A DNA stretch of 64,000 bases from Cytophagales bacterium WSM2-2 (GTDB lineage: Bacteria > Bacteroidota > Bacteroidia > Cytophagales > Cyclobacteriaceae). The first letter of the stretch is position 1, and each line of letters begins with the position of its first letter. Location of the stretch: NCBI GenBank assembly GCA_015472025.1, contig BNHL01000001.1:496001-560000 (forward strand), in the 5' to 3' direction. Positions 25,860 to 36,200 of this stretch are shown in pieces. The position numbers and the translations under genes were made by a program. The notes beneath the pieces are model-generated. The model did not search any database and had not been told where the DNA came from. It worked only from the letters and a program-made list of their open reading frames with translations.

Positions 25860-25889
25860 CAAAGATAAGCGGTTTGGCATAGATGCAAA
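25860..25889 (-). promoter_or_regulatory. ychF promoter
   Basis: Read on the minus strand, TTTG (25889-25886) is followed after 18 bases by TATCTTTG (25867-25860), an almost ideal Bacteroidota promoter. It gives a leader of about 15 bases before the ATG at 25839. Confidence 0.7.
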
Positions 25890-25946
25890 GAGCCGTTATG
25901 TGATCAAGAAAACCCCGCCCTCGACCAAGGGACTTCGGTGGGTAAA

Positions 25947-25976
25947 AGAAAAATCCTGCCCTTTTGAGGCAGGATT
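25947..25976 (-). terminator. Terminator of the DUF3276 gene
   Basis: AATCCTGCC (25952-25960) and GGCAGGATT (25968-25976) form a 9-bp stem with a 7-base loop. On the minus strand the stem is followed by a T-rich run, so it ends transcription from the DUF3276 gene before ychF. Confidence 0.8.
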
Positions 25977-26009
25977 AATCCAGTTTAGGTATAGGTAAAG
26001 AAAAAACTT

Positions 26010-26381
26010 TTAATCCCAGCGGAGTTCCGTTTCAGAGGATTGCTTAGTGGCAGTAGCAGTGGTCTCAACTACTTCCTTGTGGTCATGATTGTGCTCAAAT
26101 GACGCAAAGTCAACTCCGGGCATCAACTCATTTTTCACATGGTTTAAGGTATTATTCAAAGCTTCCATGAATCTGTTAAAATCTTCTTTGTAAAGGAAAA
26201 TTTTGTGTTTTTCGTAACTGAAGCCTTCGTTATCAGGATTGAATTTTTTTTTGCTCTCAGTGATAGTCACATAAAAGTCATTGGCGCGGGTTGATTTTAC
26301 ATCAAAGAAATAGGTCCGTTTACCAGCCTTTACTTTTTCAGAAAAAATTTCGTCCCTCCCGTTGGTCTTATTCTCTTCCAC
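26010..26381 (-). CDS. DUF3276 / PUR-domain nucleic-acid-binding protein
   Basis: A 123-residue protein of the DUF3276 family, whose members carry one PUR (purine-rich element) repeat and bind RNA or DNA. The domain covers about residues 10-85 (IFSEKVKAGKRTYFFDVKSTRANDFYVTITESKK, then the basic-acid helix FLYKEDFNRFMEALNNTL). A His/Asp-rich tail (FEHNHDHKE) and a short Thr/Ser/Glu end follow. The family is very widespread in Bacteroidota. It has its own promoter and terminator, so it is a single-gene unit divergent from the DUF58 gene. Confidence 0.88.
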   Translation of the reverse strand: MEENKTNGRDEIFSEKVKAGKRTYFFDVKSTRANDFYVTITESKKKFNPDNEGFSYEKHKIFLYKEDFNRFMEALNNTLNHVKNELMPGVDFASFEHNHDHKEVVETTATATKQSSETELRWD

Positions 26382-26420
26382 AGCTCGTTATTTTAGTTTA
26401 GTTTTAGTCTTTAGGTCTTT

Positions 26421-26450
26421 CGAAGGTACTATTTTAATCTTTTTTTACAA
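26421..26450 (-). promoter_or_regulatory. Candidate promoter of the DUF3276 gene
   Basis: On the minus strand TTG (26450-26448) is followed after 19 bases by TACCTTCG (26428-26421), one mismatch from TAnnTTTG. The implied leader is about 32 bases. Confidence 0.4.
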
Positions 26451-27356
26451 ATGCTTCCGTTAAACTTTGAGGATGTAAGACGTGCCGGGGGGTTGGAATT
26501 GCTTGCTCGACAAATGGTGGAGGGGTTTATAACCGGTTTGCATAAATCGCCTTATCACGGCTTTTCAGTAGAATTCGCAGAACACCGCCTTTATAATGAA
26601 GGTCAAAGTACCCGTCATATCGATTGGAAGGTTTTCGCCCGCACGGACAGGCTCTACACCAAACAATACGAGGAAGAAACCAATCTCAGGTGCCTTATAG
26701 CTATCGACTGTTCGCCTTCCATGTATTATCCACAGCCGGGAATGGAAAAGATGAAATTCAGCGTCTACTCGGCTGCAGCACTTGCATATTTATTGACACA
26801 TCAAAGGGATGCTGTGGGGCTTGCTCTCTTTTCAGACCAGCTTGAAGATCTCACTACAATCAAGTCAACCCCGGCCCATTTGGACAAATTGTTCAAGCTG
26901 CTGGATCAACGTTTAAATACTCCAACTCGGTTAAAGCCGACCCGGATTGCAGATGTCCTTCACACCCTGGCGGAGAAAATTCACAAGCGATCCCTGGTAG
27001 TGATTTTCAGTGATATGTTCGAAGGCGAAGATTCAGAAGAAATATTCAAAGCACTGCAGCACCTGAAACACAACAAACATGAGGTTCTGCTTTTCCACAT
27101 TACCGATCACGACACGGAATTGGCGTTCCAATTTGATGAGCGACCTTATGAATTTATTGACCTCGAAAGCGGGGAAAAATTAAAGCTCAATCCTGCCGAA
27201 GTAAAGGATCGCTTTGTCAAACAACTAAGTGCGGTTCATACCGAATTGAAAATGAAATGCAATCAACTGAAGATCGATTTCATTTCTGCAAATGCACGGT
27301 CCAACTATTTTGAAGTCTTGCAGATGTACCTGATCAAGCGGACGAAAATGAGATAG
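26451..27356 (+). CDS. DUF58 / von Willebrand A-like protein
   Basis: A 301-residue cytoplasmic protein of the DUF58 family. It begins with the typical ARQMVEGFITGLHKSPYHGFSVEFAEHRLYNEG, followed by the arginine-rich RHIDWKVFARTDRLYTKQYEEETN segment, then a vWA-like fold with LIAIDCSPSMYY (a MIDAS-like DxSxS) and the strand SLVVIFSDMFEGE. Such proteins usually accompany MoxR ATPases and Bat genes in envelope or stress functions, but neither is adjacent here. It starts 69 bases from the divergent DUF3276 gene; the AraC regulator follows after 29 bases. Confidence 0.9.
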   Translation: MLPLNFEDVRRAGGLELLARQMVEGFITGLHKSPYHGFSVEFAEHRLYNEGQSTRHIDWKVFARTDRLYTKQYEEETNLRCLIAIDCSPSMYYPQPGMEKMKFSVYSAAALAYLLTHQRDAVGLALFSDQLEDLTTIKSTPAHLDKLFKLLDQRLNTPTRLKPTRIADVLHTLAEKIHKRSLVVIFSDMFEGEDSEEIFKALQHLKHNKHEVLLFHITDHDTELAFQFDERPYEFIDLESGEKLKLNPAEVKDRFVKQLSAVHTELKMKCNQLKIDFISANARSNYFEVLQMYLIKRTKMR

Positions 27357-27385
27357 GCCGGGGTGAGCAATTTTATTGTCGTTGC

Positions 27386-28201
27386 ATGGACTATAAAACC
27401 TTCGTTCCCTCTCCTCTCCTTTCATCATTCGTCAAGTGCTTCTGGTCGCTTGAAGCACCTCCGTCCCCGAATACTGAAAAACAAATCATCGCGCCTGACG
27501 GGTGCATGGAATTAATCATTCACTACGGAGACCCGTATCTACAGTTTTTGGAAGACGGAAGTCAGATCATTCAGCCTCGCAGTTTTGTTTTTGGGCAAAT
27601 CACTTCACCGCTGGTGATTGCGCCCACCGGGGCCAGCGGTATTGTAGCCGCACGTTTTTTGCCTGAGGGTTTTGCACCATTCAGTACAATGCCTGCCGGT
27701 GAAATGCACAATCGTGCAGTGCCACTTCAGGAACTTTATGGAAAAGACGGGCTTTTGCTTGAGAAGACTGTGCTTGCGTCTTCATTAATCGAAGAGCGTA
27801 TTGAGATCATCAGTAATTTTTTATCCCAAAGACTCGAAACAACGAGCGGATGCGATGCACTTGCGAAAGAAACTTTTAACCTTCTAATGCATTCCAAAGG
27901 CCAGATTTCCGTTGACTCCCTGGTGACCCGACTTCAGACCAGTAGAAGGCAGTTAGAGCGGAAATTGTCATCAACCATAGGGTTAAGTCCGAAGCAGCTC
28001 TCCAGGATTGTACGGCTTCAATCGGTTTTAAAATTGATGGAGAAGAAACAATATTCCAGTTTAACAGAACTTGCACTCGAAGGCGGATATTTCGACCAGG
28101 CTCATTTCATCAAAGATTTTAAGGAATTTACAGGCGTAAGTCCGAAACAGTTTTACGCTGATAATATGAAAATGTCTGCGCTGTTCATTAGTGAAGAATA
28201 G
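27386..28201 (+). CDS. AraC-family transcriptional regulator
   Basis: A 271-residue regulator. The N-terminal half (1-130) is a DUF6597-type sensor (FVPSPLLSSFVKCFWSLEAP, then IIAPDGCMELIIHYGDPY and PRSFVFGQITSPLVI), found in many Bacteroidota AraC proteins. The C-terminal half (about 170-262) has two helix-turn-helix motifs: the first around QISVDSLVTRLQTSRRQLERKL and the second SSLTELALEGGYFDQAHFIKDFKEFTGVSPKQF, a classic AraC signature. The inducer is unknown. The DUF6265 gene starts 62 bases later and may be a target. Confidence 0.92.
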   Translation: MDYKTFVPSPLLSSFVKCFWSLEAPPSPNTEKQIIAPDGCMELIIHYGDPYLQFLEDGSQIIQPRSFVFGQITSPLVIAPTGASGIVAARFLPEGFAPFSTMPAGEMHNRAVPLQELYGKDGLLLEKTVLASSLIEERIEIISNFLSQRLETTSGCDALAKETFNLLMHSKGQISVDSLVTRLQTSRRQLERKLSSTIGLSPKQLSRIVRLQSVLKLMEKKQYSSLTELALEGGYFDQAHFIKDFKEFTGVSPKQFYADNMKMSALFISEE

Positions 28202-28263
28202 CTTGTCGCATTTTTACAATTTTGTTTTTTTACGGGCGTCTACTTTTGACTCAAATAACATTT

Positions 28264-28728
28264 ATGAAAAAGACAAGAATTTTGATGTGCCTTGTATTTA
28301 CCTCCGCCTTCCATTTTGGCCATGCCCAAAAAGCAGATGCAGTAAAATGGATGGCGGGCACCTGGAAAATAAATGCCGGGCAAGGGACAATTGTAGAAAA
28401 GTGGAAAATAGCCAATGACAGCACGCTGCTTGGCAAAAGCGTCTTTGTGAAGATCGCCGGTGACTCTGCCCTCCAGGAATCTCTTGAATTAACTTTCCGA
28501 AAAGGACAATGGGTATATACGTCCACGGTGCAAGGTCAGAACGACAATAAGCCTGTGTCTTTTAAAGTGATATTCTTGAAAGGAACAGAATTCATTTCTG
28601 AAAATCCAGCCCATGATTTCCCTCAACGGATTGCCTACCGGCGAATAAAGAACCTGATGTATGCAAGTATTGAGGGAAAGAACAATGGAAAATTCAGTAA
28701 ACGAAACTTCGACTTTACCGGTGAATAG
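28264..28728 (+). CDS. Secreted DUF6265-family protein
   Basis: A 154-residue exported protein with signal peptide 1-21 (ending FGHAQ) when started at the ATG at 28264; a longer frame from 28222 adds residues with no signal logic. The mature part has the family landmarks WMAGTWKINAGQGTIVEKWKI, then LELTFRKGQWVYTSTVQGQND and FISENPAHDFPQRIAYRRI. These resemble small lipocalin-like beta-barrels found in Bacteroidota. Function is unknown. It follows the AraC regulator and converges on the ferredoxin gene. Confidence 0.8.
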   Translation: MKKTRILMCLVFTSAFHFGHAQKADAVKWMAGTWKINAGQGTIVEKWKIANDSTLLGKSVFVKIAGDSALQESLELTFRKGQWVYTSTVQGQNDNKPVSFKVIFLKGTEFISENPAHDFPQRIAYRRIKNLMYASIEGKNNGKFSKRNFDFTGE

Positions 28729-28756
28729 AAAATTACTTCGTAAACCGAATCTTTGA

Positions 28757-29116
28757 CTAGGCCTGCAATTCTTCGTTGTGCAGGTAGGATTTCCGTGCCA
28801 GCAAAACGTCTTTTGATTCCACGTGATCCGGATCGGGAACGCAGCAATCTACAGGGCAAACCGCTGCGCACTGAGGTTCTTCATGAAATCCAGTGCATTC
28901 GGTGCATTTGCCTGAAACGATATAGTAGAATTCGTTGGATACTGGATTCTGCAGTTGTTTGGCATCGGCCATTGAGCCATCCTCTCCCTTTACTTCAGTA
29001 AGCTTCGTGCCTCCAGCCCAAGTCCATTCACGGCCTCCTTCATAAATGGCCGTGTTTGGGCATTCCGGCTCACATGCCCCGCAATTGATACATTCTTCCG
29101 TGATTTTGATGGCCAT
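28757..29116 (-). CDS. 4Fe-4S dicluster ferredoxin
   Basis: A 119-residue electron carrier with two clusters. Cluster 1 ligands are Cys9, Cys12, Cys15 and Cys19 ([12 protein letters not shown]). Cluster 2 has Cys71, Cys74, Cys83 and Cys87 ([22 protein letters not shown]), with a long insertion of about 50 residues between them. This long form is common in Bacteroidota. It is divergent from an acyl-CoA reductase gene and has an excellent promoter of its own. Confidence 0.93.
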   Translation of the reverse strand: MAIKITEECINCGACEPECPNTAIYEGGREWTWAGGTKLTEVKGEDGSMADAKQLQNPVSNEFYYIVSGKCTECTGFHEEPQCAAVCPVDCCVPDPDHVESKDVLLARKSYLHNEELQA

Positions 29117-29143
29117 AGCCTCTGCTTTTCGATAAATTTACCG

Positions 29144-29174
29144 CAAAAATAACGTACAGGATTCTATCCACAAA
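29144..29174 (-). promoter_or_regulatory. Ferredoxin gene promoter
   Basis: On the minus strand TTTG (29174-29171), a 19-base spacer and TATTTTTG (29151-29144) give an ideal Bacteroidota promoter. The leader is about 20 bases. Confidence 0.75.
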
Positions 29175-29201
29175 AAACTGTGGTTTTCACCCAAAGGTTC
29201 A

Positions 29202-30209
29202 ATGACACTCGAGAAAAGAATAAAAGCATTCCATCAACTAGGTGAAAAGATAATCCACCTCTCCCCCGACGCTAAAGACGACCTGTTCATCCGCACCGCT
29301 AACGAAAATCCCTGGTTTACCAGTGAAAATATCGAGCAGGCCTTAACGGGAATTTCAAAATTCCTCGATCAGCATACCCTGGAAAAATGGTGCTCAGCAT
29401 ATTCATTCACCTCAACGCAAAAAAAAATCGGTGTCGCGATGGCGGGCAATATTCCTTTGGTTGGGTTTCACGATTTGTTGTGCGTGCTTTTATCCGGTCA
29501 CCAACTGGTAGCCAAGTTGAGTTCAAACGATTCAGTGCTCCTGAAATTTGTCAGAGATTCTCTAATCGAAATTGAGCCCTCACTTTCAGCTCAACTTGTT
29601 TTTGGAGAACGACTAAATGGCGTTGACGCAGTTATTGCTACAGGGAGCGACAACACCGCCAGGTACTTTGAATACTACTTCCGTAATATTCCCCACATCA
29701 TCCGGAAAAACCGGACTTCATGCGCTGTAATTTTGGGTGAGGAATCACCTGAAGAGTTTGCTGCTTTGGGGAAAGATATTTTCACCTATTTCGGGTTGGG
29801 CTGCCGAAATGTTTCTAAAATATATGTTCCGGAAAATTTCGATTTCAAACTCTTGTTGAAAAATCTTGATTCTTTCCAGGCCATCGTCCATCATCACAAA
29901 TACGCCAACAACTACGATTATCAAAAATCCCTATTGTTGATTAACCAGGTTCATTTTTATGACACCGGTTTTTTAATTGTAACTCAAAATGAAAATCTCG
30001 TATCTCCGATCTCAACTGTTTACTACGAGCACTACAAAGATCAACAGGACCTGAACAGCAAATTGATAGCGAGCGAATCGAAAATTCAATGCATTGTTTC
30101 TGCCCGGGGCTGGTATAAAAAAAGCATCGCTTTTGGCGATGCTCAGTTTCCTTCGGTGGACGATTACGCGGACGGAATCGACACCATGAACTTTTTAACA
30201 AGAGTTTAA
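29202..30209 (+). CDS. Acyl-CoA reductase (LuxC-like)
   Basis: A 335-residue enzyme of the aldehyde-dehydrogenase superfamily, acyl-CoA reductase/LuxC branch, which reduces acyl-CoA or acyl-thioesters to aldehydes with NAD(P)H. Evidence is the NAD-fold segment KIGVAMAGNIPLVGFHDLLCVLLSGH, ATGSDNTARYFEYYF, and the catalytic Cys201 in FTYFGLGCRNVSKIYVP. It is close to 340 residues, shorter than marine LuxC (about 480). The end overlaps the convergent adhesin gene by four bases. The ferredoxin on the other strand is a frequent neighbour in Bacteroidota; a shared pathway is inferred. Confidence 0.88.
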   Translation: MTLEKRIKAFHQLGEKIIHLSPDAKDDLFIRTANENPWFTSENIEQALTGISKFLDQHTLEKWCSAYSFTSTQKKIGVAMAGNIPLVGFHDLLCVLLSGHQLVAKLSSNDSVLLKFVRDSLIEIEPSLSAQLVFGERLNGVDAVIATGSDNTARYFEYYFRNIPHIIRKNRTSCAVILGEESPEEFAALGKDIFTYFGLGCRNVSKIYVPENFDFKLLLKNLDSFQAIVHHHKYANNYDYQKSLLLINQVHFYDTGFLIVTQNENLVSPISTVYYEHYKDQQDLNSKLIASESKIQCIVSARGWYKKSIAFGDAQFPSVDDYADGIDTMNFLTRV

Positions 30210-33200
30210 TCTGTTGGATGGAGTAGTTCTACCCAACCCGTGTAGACCTTAGACCCGGTAGTCAGGGTATAGAAATAAATACCATCCGTCTCGGCCCCGC
30301 CATTCCAGATAATAGTCACATTCGTATTAGGGATCTTTTTAAGGTCGCTCGACTGATAAACCTGTTTTCCCCAACGATTGGTTATCACCACACTGGCATC
30401 GTCCGGAATATTGATTCCTTCGAAGTTATCATTGAAAGTATCGTTGTTAGGCGTGAAAATATTCGGAATGAAAATCTCCCTGTTGAAGTCTATGGTAATG
30501 TCATACTTCCTCGTGCAACCTAATGTGTCTTTCAGGTACACGCGATAGAGGCCCGGATACAAATTGGTCGCATCATACTCATAAACAAAATTGAGGCTAT
30601 TGAGATTCGCTTTCGTCCACAATGAATCGAAACCATTATGTTTATTGTTCTGGCCTGAGAGGAAAGGATTTAACAATTGAATTTTCAACTTATAGGATGG
30701 CTCCTGGCTCTCTTTAATACCGATCATCATCGAACCTGTTGCGGCATTGGTTGTCGAAGGATAAGTATGAATATACAGTGTGTCAAGTGAGGCGGCCGGG
30801 CCTTTAATTGTGAAATTCTTATATGCAGAGGTGATCGGTGTTGTACATCCGGTAGCTGCGGACTGATCCTGGAACAAACGGATCTGGTAGTCACCTTCAC
30901 CGAGGTTAGTCAATTGTACGGTATCCAAAACCTGGAGCTGCGTGATCAGATCGCTTTGCACGACACTACCCTGGCTGAGAATTTCATAGCCATAATCCAC
31001 GGCATTCGATCCTTTGACACCCAAGACATCTACATTGCCTTTGGTTTCGAAGCACACAAAGTTCTCAGTACTAATAGTAAAGTCAACCGCAGTAGGACCT
31101 CCCGATATCATCACTGGCATTTTGCTTGGACACAGCGCTCCGCTTGGCTTGGCAACAACATAATAGGTTCCTTTTGAGAGACCAGGGAAAGTTACAACAG
31201 TGCTTCCAGTGGAGATGACCGTCTGGAATACATTTGGATCTGCTGTAGCACTGGTGGTAATCCCCACATCAAAATTTCCTGAAGACGTTATGGTGGCGTC
31301 AACAGAGCCATTATTACCAGAACCAAAACAATCCGGATTTGTAGGGTTAACCGTGAAGAGCACCAACCCGGGATAGTTAACCGTCAGCGGGAAATTCTTC
31401 ACACAACTATTAGCATCTGTTACTGTGAAGGTGTGTGCTCCGCCAGACAGTTTTGTAAAACTCAAACCTGTAGAGCCTGATCCATCAAATTGATAAGTGT
31501 ACGTTGATCCCGTTCCACCCGACACGGATGAAATCTGTGCACTTCCATCGTTATTGGCACATGATGCATCTGTTGTAATTGATGAGATTACAATGTCGGC
31601 AGGCTGAGTGATCGCCACAGTAACCGCAGCAAAACAAGGGTCAGAGGAATTACGTCTTACGCTGATTACTCTTTGATTGCCAACTCCTGTTCCTGCAGGT
31701 ATTCCTGCAATCTGATTTCCAGCCGTGAATGTTGCCCATGATACTCCGTCAATCGACCACTCCAACAAGTTTCCGGTTTCACCGGGTACATCAAGTGTTA
31801 CTGCACCTGTAGCCGTTCCGAAGCATGTAGCATTCACAATATTGCTTGCCACAGGAGTACCGATTGTTCCTGACTGATCGATCGTAACCTGACCTGTTTT
31901 TGTACAAGCTGGGTCTCCATACTCAATAGAGTAAGAATATGTACCTATCGGCAGGTTATTAAATGTAAAGTTGTTGAAGTTCGTGCTAGAAATAGTCAGG
32001 TTCGTACTCGATGTTCCAGTGATAGTAATCTTAACACCAGTATTGTTAACTGCAGGTACTGCCGGAGTTATATTGAAGACTATCTTTCCATCTGAATTGG
32101 TACACGTTGCGGCAGTCGGTTGAGGTACGATTACAACTGTTGCGCAAGCGCCTCCACCTCCACCACCGCCTCCACCACTACAGTTCGTTGGCAAGCTGAT
32201 GCTTGTTAACACTGCAGTTGATAAGCAACCAATATTGTCTTTGATAACAATGGGGAAAGAAGCTGTACCAAGGTTATTAAAAGTATTTCCTACAACGAAA
32301 GTCACTCCGTCTTTGGCATACTGATATGGTGCAGTTCCACCCACCGGATTAGTAATTTGAATGATCCCATCACCACCTGTACAAGTCTCATCTGTTTTCG
32401 AAACGGTACCTGAAATTGTGGTTGTATTACTCAGTGTTACAGAAAATACGGAAGACACACAATTACTTGCGTCCTTCACCAGGATGGAATAATTACCTGC
32501 CGCCAGGTTTGTAAAGGAATTTGCCACTTGAAATGGTGTCGCTCCGTTGTCAATAGAATAGGTATAAGGGCCAACACCACCCGATACGCTTGAGATTGTA
32601 ATGCTACCGTCAGTTTTACCATTACATGTTGCGTCAGTCTTTGAAATTGTAGGTGAAATATTTGAACTCGAATTAATTGTAATCGAAAGACTGCTGGACT
32701 GACAAGTATTGGCATCTTTGATCACAACCGTGTGACTACCTACCGATACACCGGCAAAATTATTTGCAGCCTGGAATGTCCCGGCATCTAAGGAGTAAGT
32801 GTAAGGACCCGTTCCTCCCGAAGGACTATTGGCAGTTATGGTTCCGTCATTCCCGGCACAAGAAGCATCAGTTTTGGCCAATGACCCGGTAATACTAATT
32901 GTATTGTTAATGATAATTGAAATCGCTGATGAAAGACATCCATTGGCATCTTTAGCCACCACGGAGAAATTGCTGTTTCCGGCAAGATTACTAAAGGTTG
33001 TGACTCCTGCTGCAGCAAACGTTCCAGCCGCACCATTGTTGATCGAATAGGTATACGGAGCAGTACCGCCTGTGACACTTGTGATTGAAATTGATCCATC
33101 GGTTTTACCTGCGCACGAAGCATCTGTTTTTCCAATCACAGGTACGATGTTGCTGATGGTTCCGATAGTAACGGCTATTGCACTCGACTTGCAAAGGCCT

Positions 33201-36200
33201 GCATCCCGGATAACAACGTTGTAATTCCCAGGGACAAGGGTACCGAATGTGCTTGTCGGGAAGAAATTCGCGCCATTATCAATGGAGTAATTATAAGGAG
33301 CAGTTCCGCCAGACGGACTCGTGATCTGTATAGACCCATTGTTTCCGATGCAAGAAGAAGCATCAGTCTTATTTACCGTTCCTGAGATGGTATTGGTGTT
33401 CGCTACGAAGATTGTATTCACCGTAGACAAGCATCCACTATTGTCTTTTACCACTACGGAATAATTGCTTGCACCGGCCAAGTTTGAGAATACACTTGTT
33501 CCCACAAAACTGCCAGCGCTACCGTTATTTATAGAATATTGATAAGGTGCCGCACCACCGGTCACAGCAGTGATACTAATTTGGCCATTGCTTACTCCGT
33601 TACATGATGCATCTGTCTTCGCAATGGTTGGAATAATAGCTACAGTGGCGTTGATAGTAACCGGAACTGGTGTTGAAGAACATCCGGTGATTTGATCTTT
33701 TACAACAACCGAATAGTTTCCTGTAGCCAGGTTAGAGAATAACGAGGTTCCCTGGGGGGATGTACCACCTGTTATTGAATAATCCCAGGGGCCGGCAGTT
33801 CCGGAAACAACAGCGATGTCGATGCTTCCATTGTTTGCTCCTGTGCAAGATGCATCAGTTTTGTTTATTGTTGTTGGTACAGGAAGAGGGTTAACATTGA
33901 TCGTACCGGTGGCCGTGATGTTGCCACAGCCGCCCGTTAAAGTAACGGTGTAGTTGAAGGGGCTACCAACCGCTGTGGTCGGAGTACCACTAATCGTAAC
34001 TACGTTCGCTGCCCAGTTGCCCGTAACACCAGCAGGTAATCCGCTGAACGTGGCGCCTGTCGCGCCCGTAGTCGTGTACGTGATATTCGTGATCGCTGTG
34101 CTCACACATTTGGTCTGACTGTCTGTGCCAGCTGCTGAACTCAATGTAATCGTGTTATCCGGAGTAACCGTGATCGTACCGGTGGCCGTGATGTTACCAC
34201 AACCTCCTGTTAAGGTAACCGTGTAACCGAAAGGGCTTCCAACCGTAGTGGTCGGAGTGCCACTGATCGTAACTACGTTCGCTGCCCAGTTGCCTGTAAC
34301 ACCTGTAGGTAATCCACTGAACGTAGCACCTGTCGCCCCTGTAGTTGTATAAGTGATATTCGTGATCGCGGTGTTGATACATTTGGTCTGACTGTCTGTA
34401 CCTGCTGCTGAACTCAATGTGATCGTGTTAGCCACTGTAACGGTGATTGTACCGGTGGCCGTGATATTGCCACAACCTCCAGTTAAGGTAACCGTATACC
34501 CGAACGGGCTACCAACCGTTGTGGTCGGAGTGCCACTAATCGTAACTACATTCGCTGCCCAGTTCCCCGTAACACCTGTAGGTAATCCGCTGAACGTAGC
34601 GCCTGTGGCACCTGTAGTCGTGTACGTGATATCCGTAATTGCAGTGTTGATACAAGCAGTCTGACTGTCTGTACCTGCCGCTGAACTCAATGTGATCGTG
34701 TTATCCGGGGTAACCGTGATCGTACCGGTGGCCGTGATGTTGCCACAACCGCCAGTTAAAGTAACGGTGTAGCCGAAGGGGCTACCAACTGCTGTAGTCG
34801 GAGTGCCACTGATCGTAACTACGTTCGCTGCCCAGTTCCCCGTAACGCCAGCAGGTAATCCACTGAACGTAGCGCCTGTCGCGCCCGTAGTTGTATAAGT
34901 GATATTCGTGATCGCGGTGTTGATACACTTGGTCTGACTGTCTGTACCTGCCGCTGAACTCAATGTGATCGTGTTAGCCACTGTAACGGTGATTGTACCG
35001 GTGGCCGTGATATTGCCACAACCTCCAGTTAAGGTAACCGTGTAGCCAAAGGGGCTACCAACTGCTGTGGTCGGAGTACCACTGATCGTAACTACGTTCG
35101 CTGCCCAGTTCCCTGTAACACCTGTAGGTAATCCGCTGAACGTAGCGCCTGTGGCACCTGTAGTCGTGTATGTGATATCCGTAATTGCAGTGTTGATACA
35201 AGCAGTCTGACTGTCTGTACCTGCCGCTGAACTCAATGTGATCGTGTTATCCGGGGTAACCGTGATCGTACCCGTGGCCGTGATGTTGCCACAACCGCCA
35301 GTTAAAGTAACTGTATAGCCGAAGGGGCTACCAACTGCTGTAGTCGGAGTACCGCTGATCGTAACTACGTTCGCTGCCCAATTGCCTGTAACACCGGTAG
35401 GTAATCCACTAAACGTGGCACCTGTCGCTCCCGTAGTTGTATAAGTAATATTCGTGATCGCGGTGTTGATACACTTGGTCTGACTGTCTGTGCCGGCCGC
35501 TGAACTCAATGTAATCGTGTTATCCGGGGTAACCGTGATCGTACCGGTAGCCGTGATGTTACCACAGCCGCCCGTTAAGGTAACTGTGTAGCCAAAGGGG
35601 CTACCAACTGCTGTGGTCGGAGTACCACTGATCGTAACCACGTTCGCTGCCCAGTTCCCTGTAACACCTGTAGGTAATCCGCTGAACATAGCGCCTGTCG
35701 CTCCTGTAGTTGTATAAGTGATATTCGTAATTGCAGTGTTGATGCATTTAGTCTGACTGTCTGTGCCAGCTGCTGAACTCAACGTGATTGTGTTAGCCAC
35801 TGTAACCGTGATCGTACCTGTGGCTGTGATGTTGCCACAACCTCCCGTTAAGGTAACTGTATAGTTAAAAGGGCTACCAACTGTAGTGGTTGGAGTACCA
35901 CTGATTGTAACTACGTTCGCTACCCAATTACCCGTAACACCCGTAGGTAATCCGCTGAAAGTAGCACCTGTCGCTCCCGTAGTTGTATAGGTGATATTCG
36001 TAATTGCAGTGTTGATACAAGCAGTCTGACTGTCTGTACCTGCCGCTGAACTCAATGTGATCGTGTTATCCGGGGTAACGGTGATCGTGCCAGTGGCCGT
36101 GATGTTGCCACAACCGCCCGTTAAGGTAACTGTATAGCCGAAGGGGCTACCAACTGCTGTAGTCGGAGTACCACTGATCGTAACTACGTTCGCTGCCCAG